Origin: Haliotis asinina
Lineage: Eukaryota; Mollusca; Gastropoda; Lepetellida; Haliotidae
Direction: 5' to 3'
NCBI RefSeq assembly: GCF_037392515.1
Contig: NC_090295.1
Span: forward strand, 12,605,001-12,669,000
Length of the DNA: 64,000 nt
Position numbers and translations under genes: made by a program. This document shows, piece after piece, positions 11,560 to 22,810 of the stretch. Every line of letters starts with the position of its first letter. The first letter of the stretch is position 1. A model generated the notes under the pieces. The model was not told the DNA's origin. It searched no databases and saw nothing but the letters and a program-made list of their open reading frames with translations.

Positions 11560-11626
11560 TTGGTTTCACATTAATTTCAGACTCGCTGTACGCCAGCTCA
11601 TTAATCCCTGCGTGGACGATGATGAA
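11560..11626 (-). CDS. SGNH/GDSL-hydrolase-like exon, second part
   Basis: After an acceptor (TTTCCAG) the frame begins FIIVHAGINELAYSESE. This fits SGNH block III (hydrophobic residues, then His-x-Gly-x-Asn-x-Leu), which should follow the GDS and GAT blocks of the preceding exon at this distance. The phases agree (0/0). The frame then runs into the start of the Gag-like region in a different frame, so the true 3' limit is uncertain. Confidence 0.4.
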
Positions 11627-11792
11627 CTGGAAACAATTTAGAATTCAAAATTACTTCAGAAATGAATCCATATGGGCGATCAAAATATAATATGCGCTTT
11701 GTAGCGAGCAATATCCAATGATATATTACGACTACGCACGTGAAATAATCCTCATTCAGTGCAAAATCCTACATACTTCAACTGTTTCCTAC

Positions 11793-11975
11793 CTTAAAGT
11801 TCTCAATGTCCCACAAAAGATCGGGAATATCAGCCACCGTGGCTCCGGACAGAGACCTTGTCACGATCCCTTCTTTCTCCGTATAACGTCCAACATACTT
11901 CAACAACGAGTCGCCAAGACGTAATGTAGACATTTTCAGGTCATATGACTTGAAAACAGTTTTATAGGGATACAT
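11793..11975 (-). CDS. SGNH/GDSL-hydrolase-like exon, first part
   Basis: From an ATG at 11975 this reads a short basic start, then LRLGDSLLKYVGR, which fits block I (Gly-Asp-Ser) of SGNH hydrolases, then SLSGATVADI, matching the Gly-rich block II region. A donor (AAG|GTAGGA) closes it in phase 0. SGNH domains hydrolyse esters but also occur as non-catalytic modules in retroelement proteins (the esterase of CR1 ORF1 is the known example). It may be a host exon or a captured domain upstream of the DIRS Gag. Confidence 0.45.
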
Positions 11976-12009
11976 TTGGAGAAGGTTAGGAGAAGGTTGA
12001 GACACTGAT

Positions 12010-12768
12010 GGTTTATGAAAACATACTTCTCCCCACGGCCCTCTTTAATGCTTTTATTGTCTGTATTTGTGTTCAGGAAAGCAAGTTTATCTGAAAGGCT
12101 GGAAGTTTACAACATCCGGAAACAGCATCTCCGAGTAGCCTTTGTGTTGCAAAGCTCATGCAGTGAAAACAAATTTCTCCTGGTCCGGAGCTGGACAATC
12201 TAGAGACGTATTGGATGTGTTTTCACAGTTTCCTATGTTCAAATTACGTAACCATAACATGTCATACTCAAATTCCGTAAGATGTCTCGTGTTACCTTTC
12301 TTCTGACAGGTATTAAGTTTCTGATATGTTTAATTCATGCCATGAATAGCCTCACTCGTCTGTCTGTATCTGTGATAGTATTCATTGATGTCTATGCTAT
12401 GAAAATGTGCGGGAAAGTTCTATATTCTTAATCATTGAAAATAACCCAAGCCTTTCAAGCGTTTCATGTCATATACTTGGGTGTAATATCTTCTACTATT
12501 TTTTCAGTTTATTATATGTGTACATGTTTATAAATATATAATGAAACAAATGTCTCATTTTAGTACTTGTAATTTAGTCAGTTATTGTGAAAAACGTTAT
12601 AAAGAAACGGTGGAGTAATCAATAACTCTGAAGGCCCCTGACAGGTAATTAAGGGCAACAGTATGTTGATTGAATCACAACACCTAGCTGATTGCAATTA
12701 GACAAGGGTAATTAAGCAAGCTGGATGCAGGTGTAATTAACAGGTCCACCAAGTTCATTAGCCCGCGC
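12010..12768. other. no gene recognised
   Basis: AT-rich spacer between the SGNH-like exon and the satellite. Nothing beyond short chance frames is visible. Confidence 0.45.
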
Positions 12769-14043
12769 AGTGCAGACCAAACACTGGGCGTCACTTTAAG
12801 CAAGGTGCTTGCTTCAAATACTCCGTTGTGAAACTCTATAAAGAACTAGTAAGGCAGATATAATACTATACTATGGATGCAAACATTAATCAGTATACGT
12901 GTGAGGTTTAAGCTGTTCTTGAGAGAACGGGCCGAGTCGGGTTCTCGTTAAACAACGTGTTTGTTTCCAATACAACCATCCGAAACTCTATAAAGCGATA
13001 TGTGGGTAGATATGATACTAACCTATGGACAAAGATAGAATTTAAGATACATCTATGGGGCGTAAGATGCCTTAAATTTGACGGCCCGAGAAAATCCTGA
13101 GTGTCTTTGTTGAGAATATATATGGAAGAGAGTGCTGCACTTTGAGCAACGTTTTTTTTCTTTCATCAAATACTTCGCTTTTAGAATCTAGAAAGGATTA
13201 GTTAAGTAGATATAATACTATTATATGTATATATGCATGGGGGTTTGAGCTGTTTTTGAGTGCTCGGGCCAAGTCGGGCCGAACAGAGACTTAGCACTTT
13301 TGATCGAGGCTATGTTGAGAATGTAAAGCCAAAAGGGCTTCTCTTTAAGGGACCGGCTATCTTTACATGTTGCATTTCATTGCATCACAAATAAATCTTT
13401 AGGCAGATATAATACCAATCGATGGATTTCAACATATGTCTGGATACATACGTCAGGTTTAAGCTGGTTTGGTGAGCTCGGGCCAAGCCGGACCGAAAGT
13501 TTGTGATACTGTGTCTTTATTGAGAATGCCTAGAAAACAGGGTTGACTTTAAGCTACGTGCTTGCTTCAAATACTACGTTTTGAGACTTAACAAAGAGGT
13601 ATTTAGGTAGATAGAATAGTCATATGTAATTGTAAATACAAAACAGTACACGTGTGTTAGGTTTAAGCTGTGTTTGAGAGGTTGGGCCAAGTCGGACCGA
13701 ACAGAGACTTAACACTTTTGGTCGAGGCTATGTTGAGAATGAAGAGTGAAAAGGGCTTCACTTTAAGGGACCGGTTATCTTTACATGTTGCATTTTGCAA
13801 CATGAGAAAGTGATATTTAGGTACATGTAGATGTAATCTATGGATTGAATTACAACTCAAGATACATGGGTTACGTTTAAGCTGCTTTTGAGATACTAAA
13901 CTATGGATTTAAATAGAATTTAAGATACATCTGTGAGGCGTAAGGTGATATTGAGAGGTCGGGTCAAGTCGGGCCGAACAGAGACGTAACACTTTTGGTC
14001 GAGGCTGTGTTGAGAATGGAGAGCGAAAAGGGCTTCACTTTAA
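12769..14043. repeat. degenerate satellite, about 200-bp monomers (left part)
   Basis: Blocks recur in fixed order: aggtttaagctg, gggccaagtcgggccgaac, cacttttggtcgaggct, gttgagaatg, gggcttcactttaagggacc, atctttacatgttgcatttt, taggcagatataatacc and ctatggatt. The aggtttaagctg-type block appears near 12905, 13239, 13455, 13654 and 13870, giving a mostly 195-220-bp spacing with one long gap. Monomers differ by many substitutions and indels. The array is cut at 14043 by a DNA transposon and continues at 19568. Confidence 0.8.
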
Positions 14044-14132
14044 GCAGAGACCGTATAATATACCGTGTATTCGCGAAATGCGTGTCGTTATAAGCCCAGA
14101 ATATCTGTTTTCAACGAACATTCGGCATTGTC

Positions 14133-14430
14133 ATGGACGACTTTATTCATTGGGATGATTCCGACTTGGACCTCGATACTTTACTTGGAGAATTTACAGA
14201 CTACGACCAGGCTTGTGTTTCGAGTGATACTGAGTGTGATGGAAATGACAGTGCGGCTACTTCTCCCAAGACGTCTGGTGAATCTCCGAAGAAGTTTCAG
14301 TCAAAGAAAAAGACAGGAAAAGAAACTACCACGGCTGTCTACAAGTGTCCTGCGTGCCACAACACCTACAAAACTATTGTAGGTTTCCGAGGGCATATGA
14401 AGAAAAACCGCGACCGATCAGATATCAAAG
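14133..14430 (+). CDS. transposase-like gene of the DNA transposon, exon 1
   Basis: ATG opens a 99-residue acidic N-terminus (MDDFIHWDDSDLDLDTLLGE) followed by a basic Ser/Lys linker and a C2H2-like finger start (YKCPACHNTYKTIVGFRGHM). The donor (AAAG|GTACGG, phase 1) splits the finger. The second histidine would come from exon 2 (AYEHRQ), giving a plausible zinc finger across the junction. DNA-binding fingers at the N-terminus are common in cut-and-paste transposases. Confidence 0.6.
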
Positions 14431-15537
14431 GTACGGTACATCATACATTGTGTATATATATTAATGTGTTCAGAATATAAAGTACTAATTGTGTTACTAA
14501 TATTTATAGACAATTTCCAAAATTGAAATCCGATGCCATCGAAAAGGTTTGACTATTACACAGAATTCCAACCAATATAACCCAATCAGATGAAGCAGTT
14601 TTACAGTACTGTTCCAAATATTCCTGATGTTCACCGAATGTATATTCACGCAATCTGTGTTTTATTTGCAAGTATCCGTTTGCAGTGGAAGATGTTTCAC
14701 TAAATGAGGCTGTTAGTCTCTGATTGTAATCTCATAGAATTCGCATAATTGTATTCAGGTAAAACGAACTGCTTCAACAGTCAAAGTGTCAACTTTACCT
14801 TGGCATGAAACTGCAGCCAATACCATTAAGACACAACATCACACTTTCTGATATGTACAAGTATTTATTATAGAATAGTTCTATAGATCTATATGTATTA
14901 CTAAATTCAACCATTTAGATATTCATTCATTAAATCCTCAGTAACACTGTAAATACGATTGTCAACTGTTGTAAATAAAATCTGAACTTGCGACTAGGAC
15001 TAAAGAGTGTACCAATGTTTTAACTTGGTGTAACACAAACAGCATAGCCATGTTGTCCATTTAACATTTACATTGCAACTGAAAAACATAAAATCATACA
15101 GTCTTAAAATAACTTTTTAAAACCAATATCTTAGATATGCATAATTTGAATTGTACATTTGATCATAATTTTCATAAATGTTTCACATGTAATTTATGAA
15201 AGTCAACCGTTGTAATGAAACTTAAAAATGATATTGGAATTGAGCTTAAGACCAAAGAATATATATAATATATAACATATTATGCCAGGAAAACTGATAA
15301 CATTCTTGCAACACAATCTGCATAGTTGTGTTGTCCACTGAGGACTGACTGTACATGTAAAACATAAAATCATACAAAATCTGTACAGTGTATACAATCT
15401 TAAAATAAAGTTGTTAACTGATATTCTAGACATCATTGAAGTGAATAGTACACTAAATTTTCATTTCCATAATTTCTACCCATGGTGTCTATCCCATGTT
15501 AAATTATTAAATATAGCTATCCTCCTCCTGATTTCAG
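14431..15537 (+). other. large intron of the transposase-like gene
   Basis: AT-rich, ending in a strong acceptor (cctcctcctgatttcag). It contains a diverged direct duplication: the region around 15000-15130 resembles 15300-15430 (shared aacataaaatcatac and tcttaaaataa blocks). Confidence 0.5.
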
Positions 15538-16737
15538 CTTATGAGCACAGACAGAAGAACACCACCAACAAGCAACACAGCTTCAAACCCGATGAAAAAC
15601 AATCTTCAACAGTCTTGCCTCTTTCAAGTGAAGCTCAAATGATGGACGCTTTAAAGGATGGAGTGCCAAAGGCATTTGCGACCCTATGATGGATGCATCC
15701 AAGTCAGGTTCAAAAGTTAGTGAAGATCTGATTCAAATTGCAAAATCCCTCAGCAGAGACTCTCATGCCATGAACGACTTTATAGCTATTTTGACACCAA
15801 AGTTATGCCATGTGTTCAAGGGGTTTGGCCATGTGAGTTCATTTTCAAGTGACCGAGAGGGACTTTGGAGCAGGTATCATCAGATGCGCAACCAGGAAGA
15901 TTTTACTTCAAACATGCACACCTGCATACAGGATGTCAGCGACCATGACATCACACTTATTCACATTTTAACCCAGTGTTTGTTAGACCGTATCATTCAA
16001 ACCCTCTTTCAATTTCTTTCGGAATCAATGAAGACAGCTGATGAGAAGCAAGCAAACCATATCAGTGGAAATGACCAAGCTGTGCTCTTTCATATTTCTG
16101 GATATATTGTCCATGCTATGCTCAAAAAGAAAACAATAGGTGGTCAAAACACAGAGGCTCTCATCGATGGCCTTTCATACAAAAAGAGAATCAAAGGAAG
16201 GATACATTCAGACATTTTCAAGATGGACAGAAAAAAATCAACAAGGGTGGCCTTACACTTCCTAGTGATTGTTGCTTTCTTCTTGTGAGATCAGTTGAAA
16301 CAGTAGTTAAGAGTCAAGTGGATCTGTCCAACCTTAGTGCCCATTCACTTCAATGTGATAAACTGAAAGAAACTATTCTGACTAACCCCATGGTCATGTT
16401 CTACTGGGACAAGTTAATCATGTGTGAAGAAAAACTGAAGTTACAACTGTTAGAATGTCTAATATCTTTGTTCCTGAATGAGCGTGGTGGGGCTGTGGCC
16501 AAGTTTGTGAAGTGCCAACACCAGAAAGAGAAAAAAATCGGGAGAAAAACTAGTGAAGGGAAAAACAGCCAGTCACTCAGAAAAAATCTTAAAATCAAGA
16601 GACAATTTACTGTAATCATCAATGTGAGAATAGTCATAGGCATCAGTCTGCAACACTTTTATGAGACTATTTACTCTGTGTGGTTAATTATAACAATATC
16701 TTGTATGTGCACATTTTGCACACACATGGAAATCTAG
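15538..16737 (+). pseudogene. transposase-like gene of the DNA transposon, exon 2, frameshifted
   Basis: Exon 2 is readable in three successive frames: 15538-15687, about 15650-16240, and about 16240-16737. Reading ends with stops that disappear if one base is gained or lost near 15650-15687 and in the A-rich run at 16231-16237. The middle block has a leucine-rich helical region and DQAVLFHISGYIVHAML, like the hinge helix of THAP/P-type and related transposases. The next block begins KGGLTLPSDCCFLLVRSVE. No clear DDE triad was assigned. AATAAA occurs at 16764 and again about 20 bp later. Confidence 0.5.
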
Positions 16738-16935
16738 GTTAGAATGACTCATCAGCAATATGTAATAAAACAATACAATGAAATAAAGTACATATCATTG
16801 ATTTGTAATAAGCTTGTATGTATACATTTTGCACAAACATGAAAATCCAGGTGAGACTGACTCAACAGCAACATGTAATAAAATAATACAATGATCTGTT
16901 CAAAAATGAACAATAAAATAAATTACATATTATTG
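16701..16935 (+). repeat. tandem duplication of the transposase 3' end
   Basis: About 112 bp occurs twice: ttgtatgtgcacattttgca at 16702 and ttgtatgtatacattttgca at 16814. Each is followed by a related block with aatgactcatcagcaa or its variant and AATAAA-type polyadenylation signals. The copies differ at roughly one base in six. Confidence 0.7.
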
Positions 16936-17108
16936 ATATGTAATAATTCAACCTTCAGTCTGGTGTTGTGTTCTTCCTATATAAGAGTCAATAGTTACAG
17001 TGCCACAATTACAACAGATACTTTTACTGAGCGGTACGCCAGTGGTATGGGAGATGGAGCGTTGAGATTATACATTTGTCTGTCCTTTTATTATTCAAGT
17101 AAAACACA

Positions 17109-18491
17109 TTACACACGCTTCTGTTTGCGCCTAGGGAGTGCTGTATCATCAACTGTCATGGCAGTATGTGGCCTCTTGCTGGATATGTTGCCACATATCG
17201 GTTGGAGCACAGATGAACCAATGACCTTTATCTGTGAAAAGTTCTGTTTGACAGCATCTCTTCTGGCATTTGCTCGGAGTGTGGCTCTGTATTTACTGCA
17301 ATGGCTACAACGGTCTCTCTGAGACACCAGGAACTGACACTTCATGGATCTGATGGTGGAAGTATAAGCAATTCCATTTATGTTAGCTCCAAAATCTCCT
17401 TCTCTGTAGGCAGATATTGTTGAAATAGCTCCTTTACTTATCCCCGCACCAACCGGAACCATGTCTGCAAATCTGTCTTCGTAATTGCCAACACAAACAT
17501 GGTATGTAGACAGTTTTGATAGAAGTTTTTTCACATCACTAAGAGTGGAGAAAAATGTAGGCAAACCAATCCAGAATTCATGATTTGGGCCAATGTCACG
17601 TCGATGCGCATATATGGTTGCTGTAAAGGATGGCTTGATGACTACTGAAAGCTGGACTGAGCCTAAGTCACTGTCATAAAACTGCACAATTGTAATGTTT
17701 TCACGTTGGTTTCTTGCAATTGTAAAATTGCCAAGCTCATCTACATGTTGAAGCAGCTCCTTTTTCATTTTCAAATATTGCTGGTACCTGTGGTACTGTA
17801 GGATGACAACAAATTCATCCACATTGTTGTCTGGATGATACTGGTGAACTTTGTCCAAAATAACAAAGAATTCATCAGCAGAACAACCATCAGAGTCTGT
17901 TGCTTCTTGACATGGGTCATCTGTAGGTTCATCACTGAGGGCAATGAAGAAGGACTTCCACGCTCTGTCCCACAGTGTATCTCTTGATCTGAAAATGGAG
18001 ATACACCATATTAATAATAAAAAAAATAATTTGTATTGTTCTAAACACTTGTTAAAATTATGCAATAGTTGGTTGCAAATGCTCTTTCAAACATGGTCTA
18101 CTTACTTACTCAAGACTGGAATAATGTACTTAATAGTTTACATTGTACCTTTTTTTCACATGACAAAAGAAACAATATTAAATTTGATTATACAATTACC
18201 TTGATAGTTAAACTTATTTCTGCAGGAACCAGAAACAGCAATACCAATGAAATGTATAAATACCATAACTACAAAATATTAACACTCACTTTTTAAAAAG
18301 AAACCACTAGCCAGAATGGACACCATTTCTGAATTTCCAGTTTTCATTAATACTTACCTGCAATCATCAAGAACAGTTGTCTGAACTGAAGAATAGGAAT
18401 GGTCAGAGAGAGCAGAAGAACGTTGTTTCGGACCTCTCTTTGAATAGCCCTTCCGACGACTGCCAATAACAACTTTCTTTTTCCTGGGCAT
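17109..18491 (-). CDS. second gene of the DNA transposon, intact two-exon protein
   Basis: Exon 1 (18491-18358) starts at ATG with a basic MPRKKKVVIGSRRKG signal-like stretch and ends at GTAAGT after AG. Exon 2 (17988-17109) follows a TTTTCAG acceptor and restores Arg across the junction, giving about 337 aa with no internal stop. Features are an acidic segment with DSDGCSADEFF, a central beta-rich region, VPVGAGISKGAIST, a CxxC-type motif RCSHCSKYRATLRA, and a basic C-terminus PRRKQKRV. AATAAA lies about 20 nt beyond the stop (complement at 17087-17092). No family is recognised. Two basic termini suggest nuclear localisation. Being intact beside a frameshifted transposase is notable. Confidence 0.65.
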
Positions 18492-18499
18492 CTACAAAA

Positions 18500-19540
18500 C
18501 AAATCATACCTTATGATATAGATAGTGTCATAAATAAAATGTTGAAGAATGACTTCATAGTTCACTTTCGTTGTTGCATAAAGACAGGCTGCTGGTATTG
18601 TATATCAATAAAATAATATATAGTAATGCAAATCATAATTGAATTTCAGTAGTAAGAATAGAGATAACATATAACAATATTGTTAAGAATTTTTACATGA
18701 TAAATAAAGACCCTTTCCACAAAGATAATCATTACAGTGAACAATAATGGAAACATTTGCATTTTTTTCAAACGATTAGGTGCATGAGACTTTTGCAAAG
18801 TGATCTAAATATATATTCGGCTGATATTAACGAACAAAATGAATGTTATGTCGTCTGCTGCGTGATGATTGGAAAGTTCAGTCCACCCTGAAAATATGGG
18901 TTTACGTCAAAAGTCATAAAAAATAAAATACCGATCGTAGCCATACAAATTTGGTACCAAGCAAAAGATGAAATCACCGTGAATGTTCACAAATGTTTTT
19001 AAAATATGCTAGTAATAAGCCATTCTTGTGAAAGCGTGCGAAATTCTAAGTGTTTTGGAGTAAATATTTCGGAAAACATCATATTTCGTCGTAATTCAGG
19101 AGTCAAAATAAGGAATGACGCAATCGCCACAGACTTTTTAATGTCACTAAACTAATCTTCATCGTACTTTCTTTCATTACACTCGGGGAACTAAGTATTT
19201 GTGTTTAGAGTTAGTATCCGTTATTGAAAATCAAAATCGGAAGTTTCGCTGATTTTGCACCTCCGCCATTGTTCTCACAGAACAACGAGCCCACATGGCA
19301 GTATTCATCAAATACAAAGGCACATGCATGCTTTAGCACCCCTAATAAACCTTAGATGCACGATTGCAAATATAAGTATAGGCATGGGAATACATGAAAA
19401 TATTCAAATCTTACCTTTGCAATGGAAATACGCGAAATCGGTGACTGAAGACAGTGAAGTGATCGCACGTTTATGCCAGCTTCCGGATAGGCTGCGCAGA
19501 ACAAGCCGTAGCACTGATGTTGTTGCGCATCGGCTAGAGG
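18500..19540. other. subterminal region of the DNA transposon, upstream of the minus-strand gene
   Basis: No open frame of note. It should hold the promoter and leader of the minus-strand gene, but no TATA box at a convincing distance was identified. Confidence 0.4.
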
Positions 19541-19567
19541 GCCGTCCCTCAAATATATGGTCTCTGC

Positions 19568-19732
19568 TTTAAGGGACCGGTTATCTTTACATGTTGCATT
19601 TTGTAACAATACAATGTGGTGTTTAGATAGATATGATACCAATCTATGGATTCAAATACACTTCAAGATACATTTGACAGATGAAAGATGCTTCTGACGG
19701 AACGTGCAAAGCTGGACCGAACACTTGTAATA

Positions 19733-19733
<1 letters not shown>
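19568..19733. repeat. satellite continuation after the transposon
   Basis: Sequence resumes inside a monomer (aagggaccggttatctttac) exactly where the left part stopped and carries on through ctatggattcaaata to the TG tract. Confidence 0.8.

Positions 19734-19771
<38 letters not shown>
19733..19771. repeat. (TG)n microsatellite
   Basis: About 19 TG dinucleotides directly following the satellite. Confidence 0.95.
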
Positions 19772-20197
19772 GAGATTATACTGCGCTTTGAGGAAACATG
19801 TTTGCACATGCTCTGCTAAGTGTTATTTAGGTAGATTTTATTGCATTTTGTCTGTCATGTGTACTAGTAAATTTAAGCATTTGCATACTCGCAAGCTTTT
19901 GGATTTTTGCTGGATTTGTGCTTTTTAGAATACAGTGACATTCATACGAGTTTTGCGCGTGCGAATGCATTTTTCCTTTTTTTATCCTCTATAATATATT
20001 GTGATTTAATATATGTCTTTTAACACATATTTATAATCATGTAACGGTTGCCACTGGCTCTCGCCAATGCCCGTCCCTCTTTAACATAAACATCCTCTGC
20101 TGATTCAGCATGAGACAATAAAAGTTCATTAGGAAACCCCAACTGTTTTAATTAAGGAAAGAAAAGCTGTCAAAACACTGTCACTTCCTGCCCAGAA

Positions 20198-20302
<105 letters not shown>

Positions 20303-20882
20303 CGTTTTGATATCAAACGAGCGAAAGCCAGTTAAATTAAAATAGTATTTCATGAAAACGAGTTTCGTATTCTGTGTATTACCCTCGAACACAAATTACT
20401 AGAAACTGCGGCTTCACTCCCTGCAGGGTGAAGACTCAGCTTTCCACGAGTCAAGCAAGCTCTAGTACCATTACGACAGTGGCATTAGCATTGTGACGAT
20501 GACGTCTTACACTAGTGTAATATTGCATTAAAACATTCCTCAAATATTTTCAGCATTAAGAGTTGGATTTTGTATGATTCTGATAGCCCTGACAAGAGAG
20601 GCTGAATCGCTTTAGTCTATTTATTTGTAACTACACTGTTACATCTACAAGGGTCAGTGGATTTTAGGAGGCGGCAGTTGATGCATGGTCAAGGGATGGT
20701 AAATCATTCTTATATTTCCAGAACGCCATACTTATTACTCGGACGTGATCGGATTATAGGACTGATAAAGAACTCAAAGTGAGCAAAAGCCACCTGTATT
20801 ATCATGTGTTGATATTACTAAGACTGTTTGTGAACAACTTTTGGAAAACCAAAAATTGAATTGAGGCATAATACAGAATTCC

Positions 20883-21785
20883 ATGTCGAAAACCCCAAGC
20901 CATTCAAAGCGCCGGCAAAGTTCCCCAGTTTCACCCCAATTTGATATCTCTTTTTCAATTTCAAAACGAACTCGATCCTTTTCTGACTTTTCCATATTTC
21001 TCCCATTAGAAGATTTATCTATGTCTGGCCCAAATTTGGTCCCCCAGATTATCGAATTAAACTCCCCTCAAGTGCTAGGGAAGGTTGCAGAAGCAGTTGC
21101 TAGTACTGTTTTACCCCAGATAAATGATAGCCTTGATGCAAAACTGAAGGCTGTGTTTGAATTGCAAATGGAAAATAAAAATAAAATAAAAAATTTGGAA
21201 GAAAAAGTTTCTGATCTAAAGATTCCCAATTATAGGCGGCATTTACCAGTACAGTCGTCGGAATAATGTGCAAGTTTTCGGTGTGCAGGAAACTGAAGGG
21301 GAAAATACAGATGACATCGTCATAAAACTTGCAAGCGACATTGGTGTTAAACTGACCCTGAAAGATATCGAAAGGAGTCATAGAACCGGCGATCCATCGA
21401 AATACAGAGGTCGACCAAGACCAATCATCGTAAAGTTTCTGTCAGATCGGAAGAAACGGGAAACTATGAAAACCTATCAAAACTCAAGGGGAGACCTGGG
21501 CAGGGTAAAGTGTACATCAATGACGATCTCACAAAGGAGAGGTCCAGGATAGCAGCAGATGCCAGGAATCCCGTTGCTGCTAGAAGGTTGGCAGGAACGT
21601 GGGTGAGAGACGGGATAATCTTCGTTAAAAGACTGGATGGCCAGGTATCGCTCATAACCAAAAGGTATCAGTTTGACAAACTGATAGAATCCTTGAGGCT
21701 CAAAATACGGCTGAAACTATGGCAGGGCCCTCAAGGATCAGTGGAGTTTACCGATGTGGATAGCGAGGAGGAAAACAGCATGTGA
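20883..21785 (+). pseudogene. LINE ORF1 (RNA-binding chaperone), frameshifted
   Basis: ATG start, then a basic Ser-rich N-terminus, a predicted coiled coil (about residues 60-115, with LQMENKNKIKNLEEKV), and an RRM-like domain with VQVFGVQETEGENTDD, DIERSHRTG and RPIIVKFLSDRKKRE. The order matches L1-type ORF1p, which trimerises and coats element RNA. The reading frame shifts near 21266 (+1) and again near 21510-21550, so the protein is broken. Confidence 0.65.
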
Positions 21786-22810
21786 GTTGTTACATCGTAC
21801 AACGTACAGACAACTTCTGTGTCAGCACGTGTCGTATGTTTTGTAAACATTGGTGTGTAGACAGTCATTGGCTGAATGATCAAACACGGGTCATGTGACC
21901 CAGGGCGATTGGTTACCTCTTAGCTTGCGCACGACGCCAACCAATCGGTGGGCAGAACAAGCTGACCCAGCGGGAGACGTGTCAAATATAGTTCAACCGC
22001 ACTATAGACACGAAATGGACATTGTTTCTATTTTGACTTCGTTTTAATGTTTCTGACTTTTCCGCATTTTGAAAAATGTGAAATATTCCTCCACATGTAT
22101 TGTCACAAATATTGTGACAGTTTTTATCCCCGTGTTTAGCAGAGATTTGCTTGACTTTAGCGTGTTTGTGTTTTGTATGCTTCTCGTCTGTTCAACCAAC
22201 TCGAGACGGTCAACTAGTTCAAATGATTACGAAGAGTCAAGTCTACTGGCTCTTCATATCTAGTTATTTCTAATTCACATTCTCCCTAAACCATTGAGAG
22301 CACGACTCTTGCTCTCTTTGTATTGCATTAGTTTCCAGTTGATATATGCTCTTCTTGTTTGATCTATCTATGGCCAAGACTGACGTGCCATTGTCTCATC
22401 CCCTCAAAAATGTCGGGATTCGTTTTTGTGTTTTATTCTTACGTTCTTTTCTTACTATCAAAACTAATCTCTAACGAATACGGCATTCTACATATCACGT
22501 GTTCTTTTTATTTGAAAACCACAGGCAATCACATTATGAATTCAACATTCCCAAGCATTAGACACTCTAAAGCGGTGAACACTGTGAATGTTTTCCTTTA
22601 TTGTAAGTCTGTAAATATATACAATCACACATTTCGTATGCCTAGGCTCTCTGTCCATATTGTTCATGTAGACTTTTTTGATGGGAGTTGACCTAGTACA
22701 ATATCGACAGAGAATCGGGGTATTCCACTGTAAATTTTCCAATTCTTCAAAAAAAACCAAAAAAAAACAAACAAACAAACAAATTAGATCTAAATACTTA
22801 TTTCCTTGTA
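21786..22810 (+). other. LINE inter-ORF spacer with CCAAT-box cluster
   Basis: About 1 kb without a coding frame starting at ATG. Near 21865-21945 it has several CCAAT motifs on both strands (cattggctg, gattggtta, ccaaccaatcgg) and further on an A-rich run (22748-22782). It may be an internal promoter or leader for ORF2, or a sign that ORF1 and ORF2 belong to different copies. Confidence 0.4.

Larger units (their letters stand above)
7880..11560 (-). mobile_element. DIRS-like tyrosine-recombinase retroelement (fossil)
   Basis: In transcription order on the minus strand it has a Gag-like region, reverse transcriptase with RNase H, and a tyrosine recombinase, followed by an inverted repeat. 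This order and the recombinase in place of a DDE integrase define the DIRS order. The three coding parts are still long and readable, so it looks moderately young, with only a handful of breaks. The upstream terminal repeat was not found, so that end may be truncated or too diverged. Confidence 0.75.
14044..19567 (+). mobile_element. 5.5-kb DNA transposon with two convergent genes, TTAA-type target
   Basis: The left end begins GCAGAGACCGTATAATAT and the right end is its imperfect complement (atatatggtctctgc). TTTAA flanks both sides, and uninterrupted satellite monomers still show the empty site (cactttaaggg, for example near 13755), so the insertion point is exact. The target duplication is TTAA or TTTAA. 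TTAA is used by piggyBac, Kolobok and some Sola elements, but the proteins did not let me choose a superfamily. Cargo is a zinc-finger transposase-like gene on the plus strand and a second gene on the minus strand, tail to tail. Confidence 0.75.

Noticed and set aside
17994-18065. N-terminal extension MHNFNKCLEQY of the minus-strand transposon gene
   Set aside because: This is intron read-through upstream of the TTTTCAG acceptor; the spliced exon 1 at 18358-18491 gives a better start.
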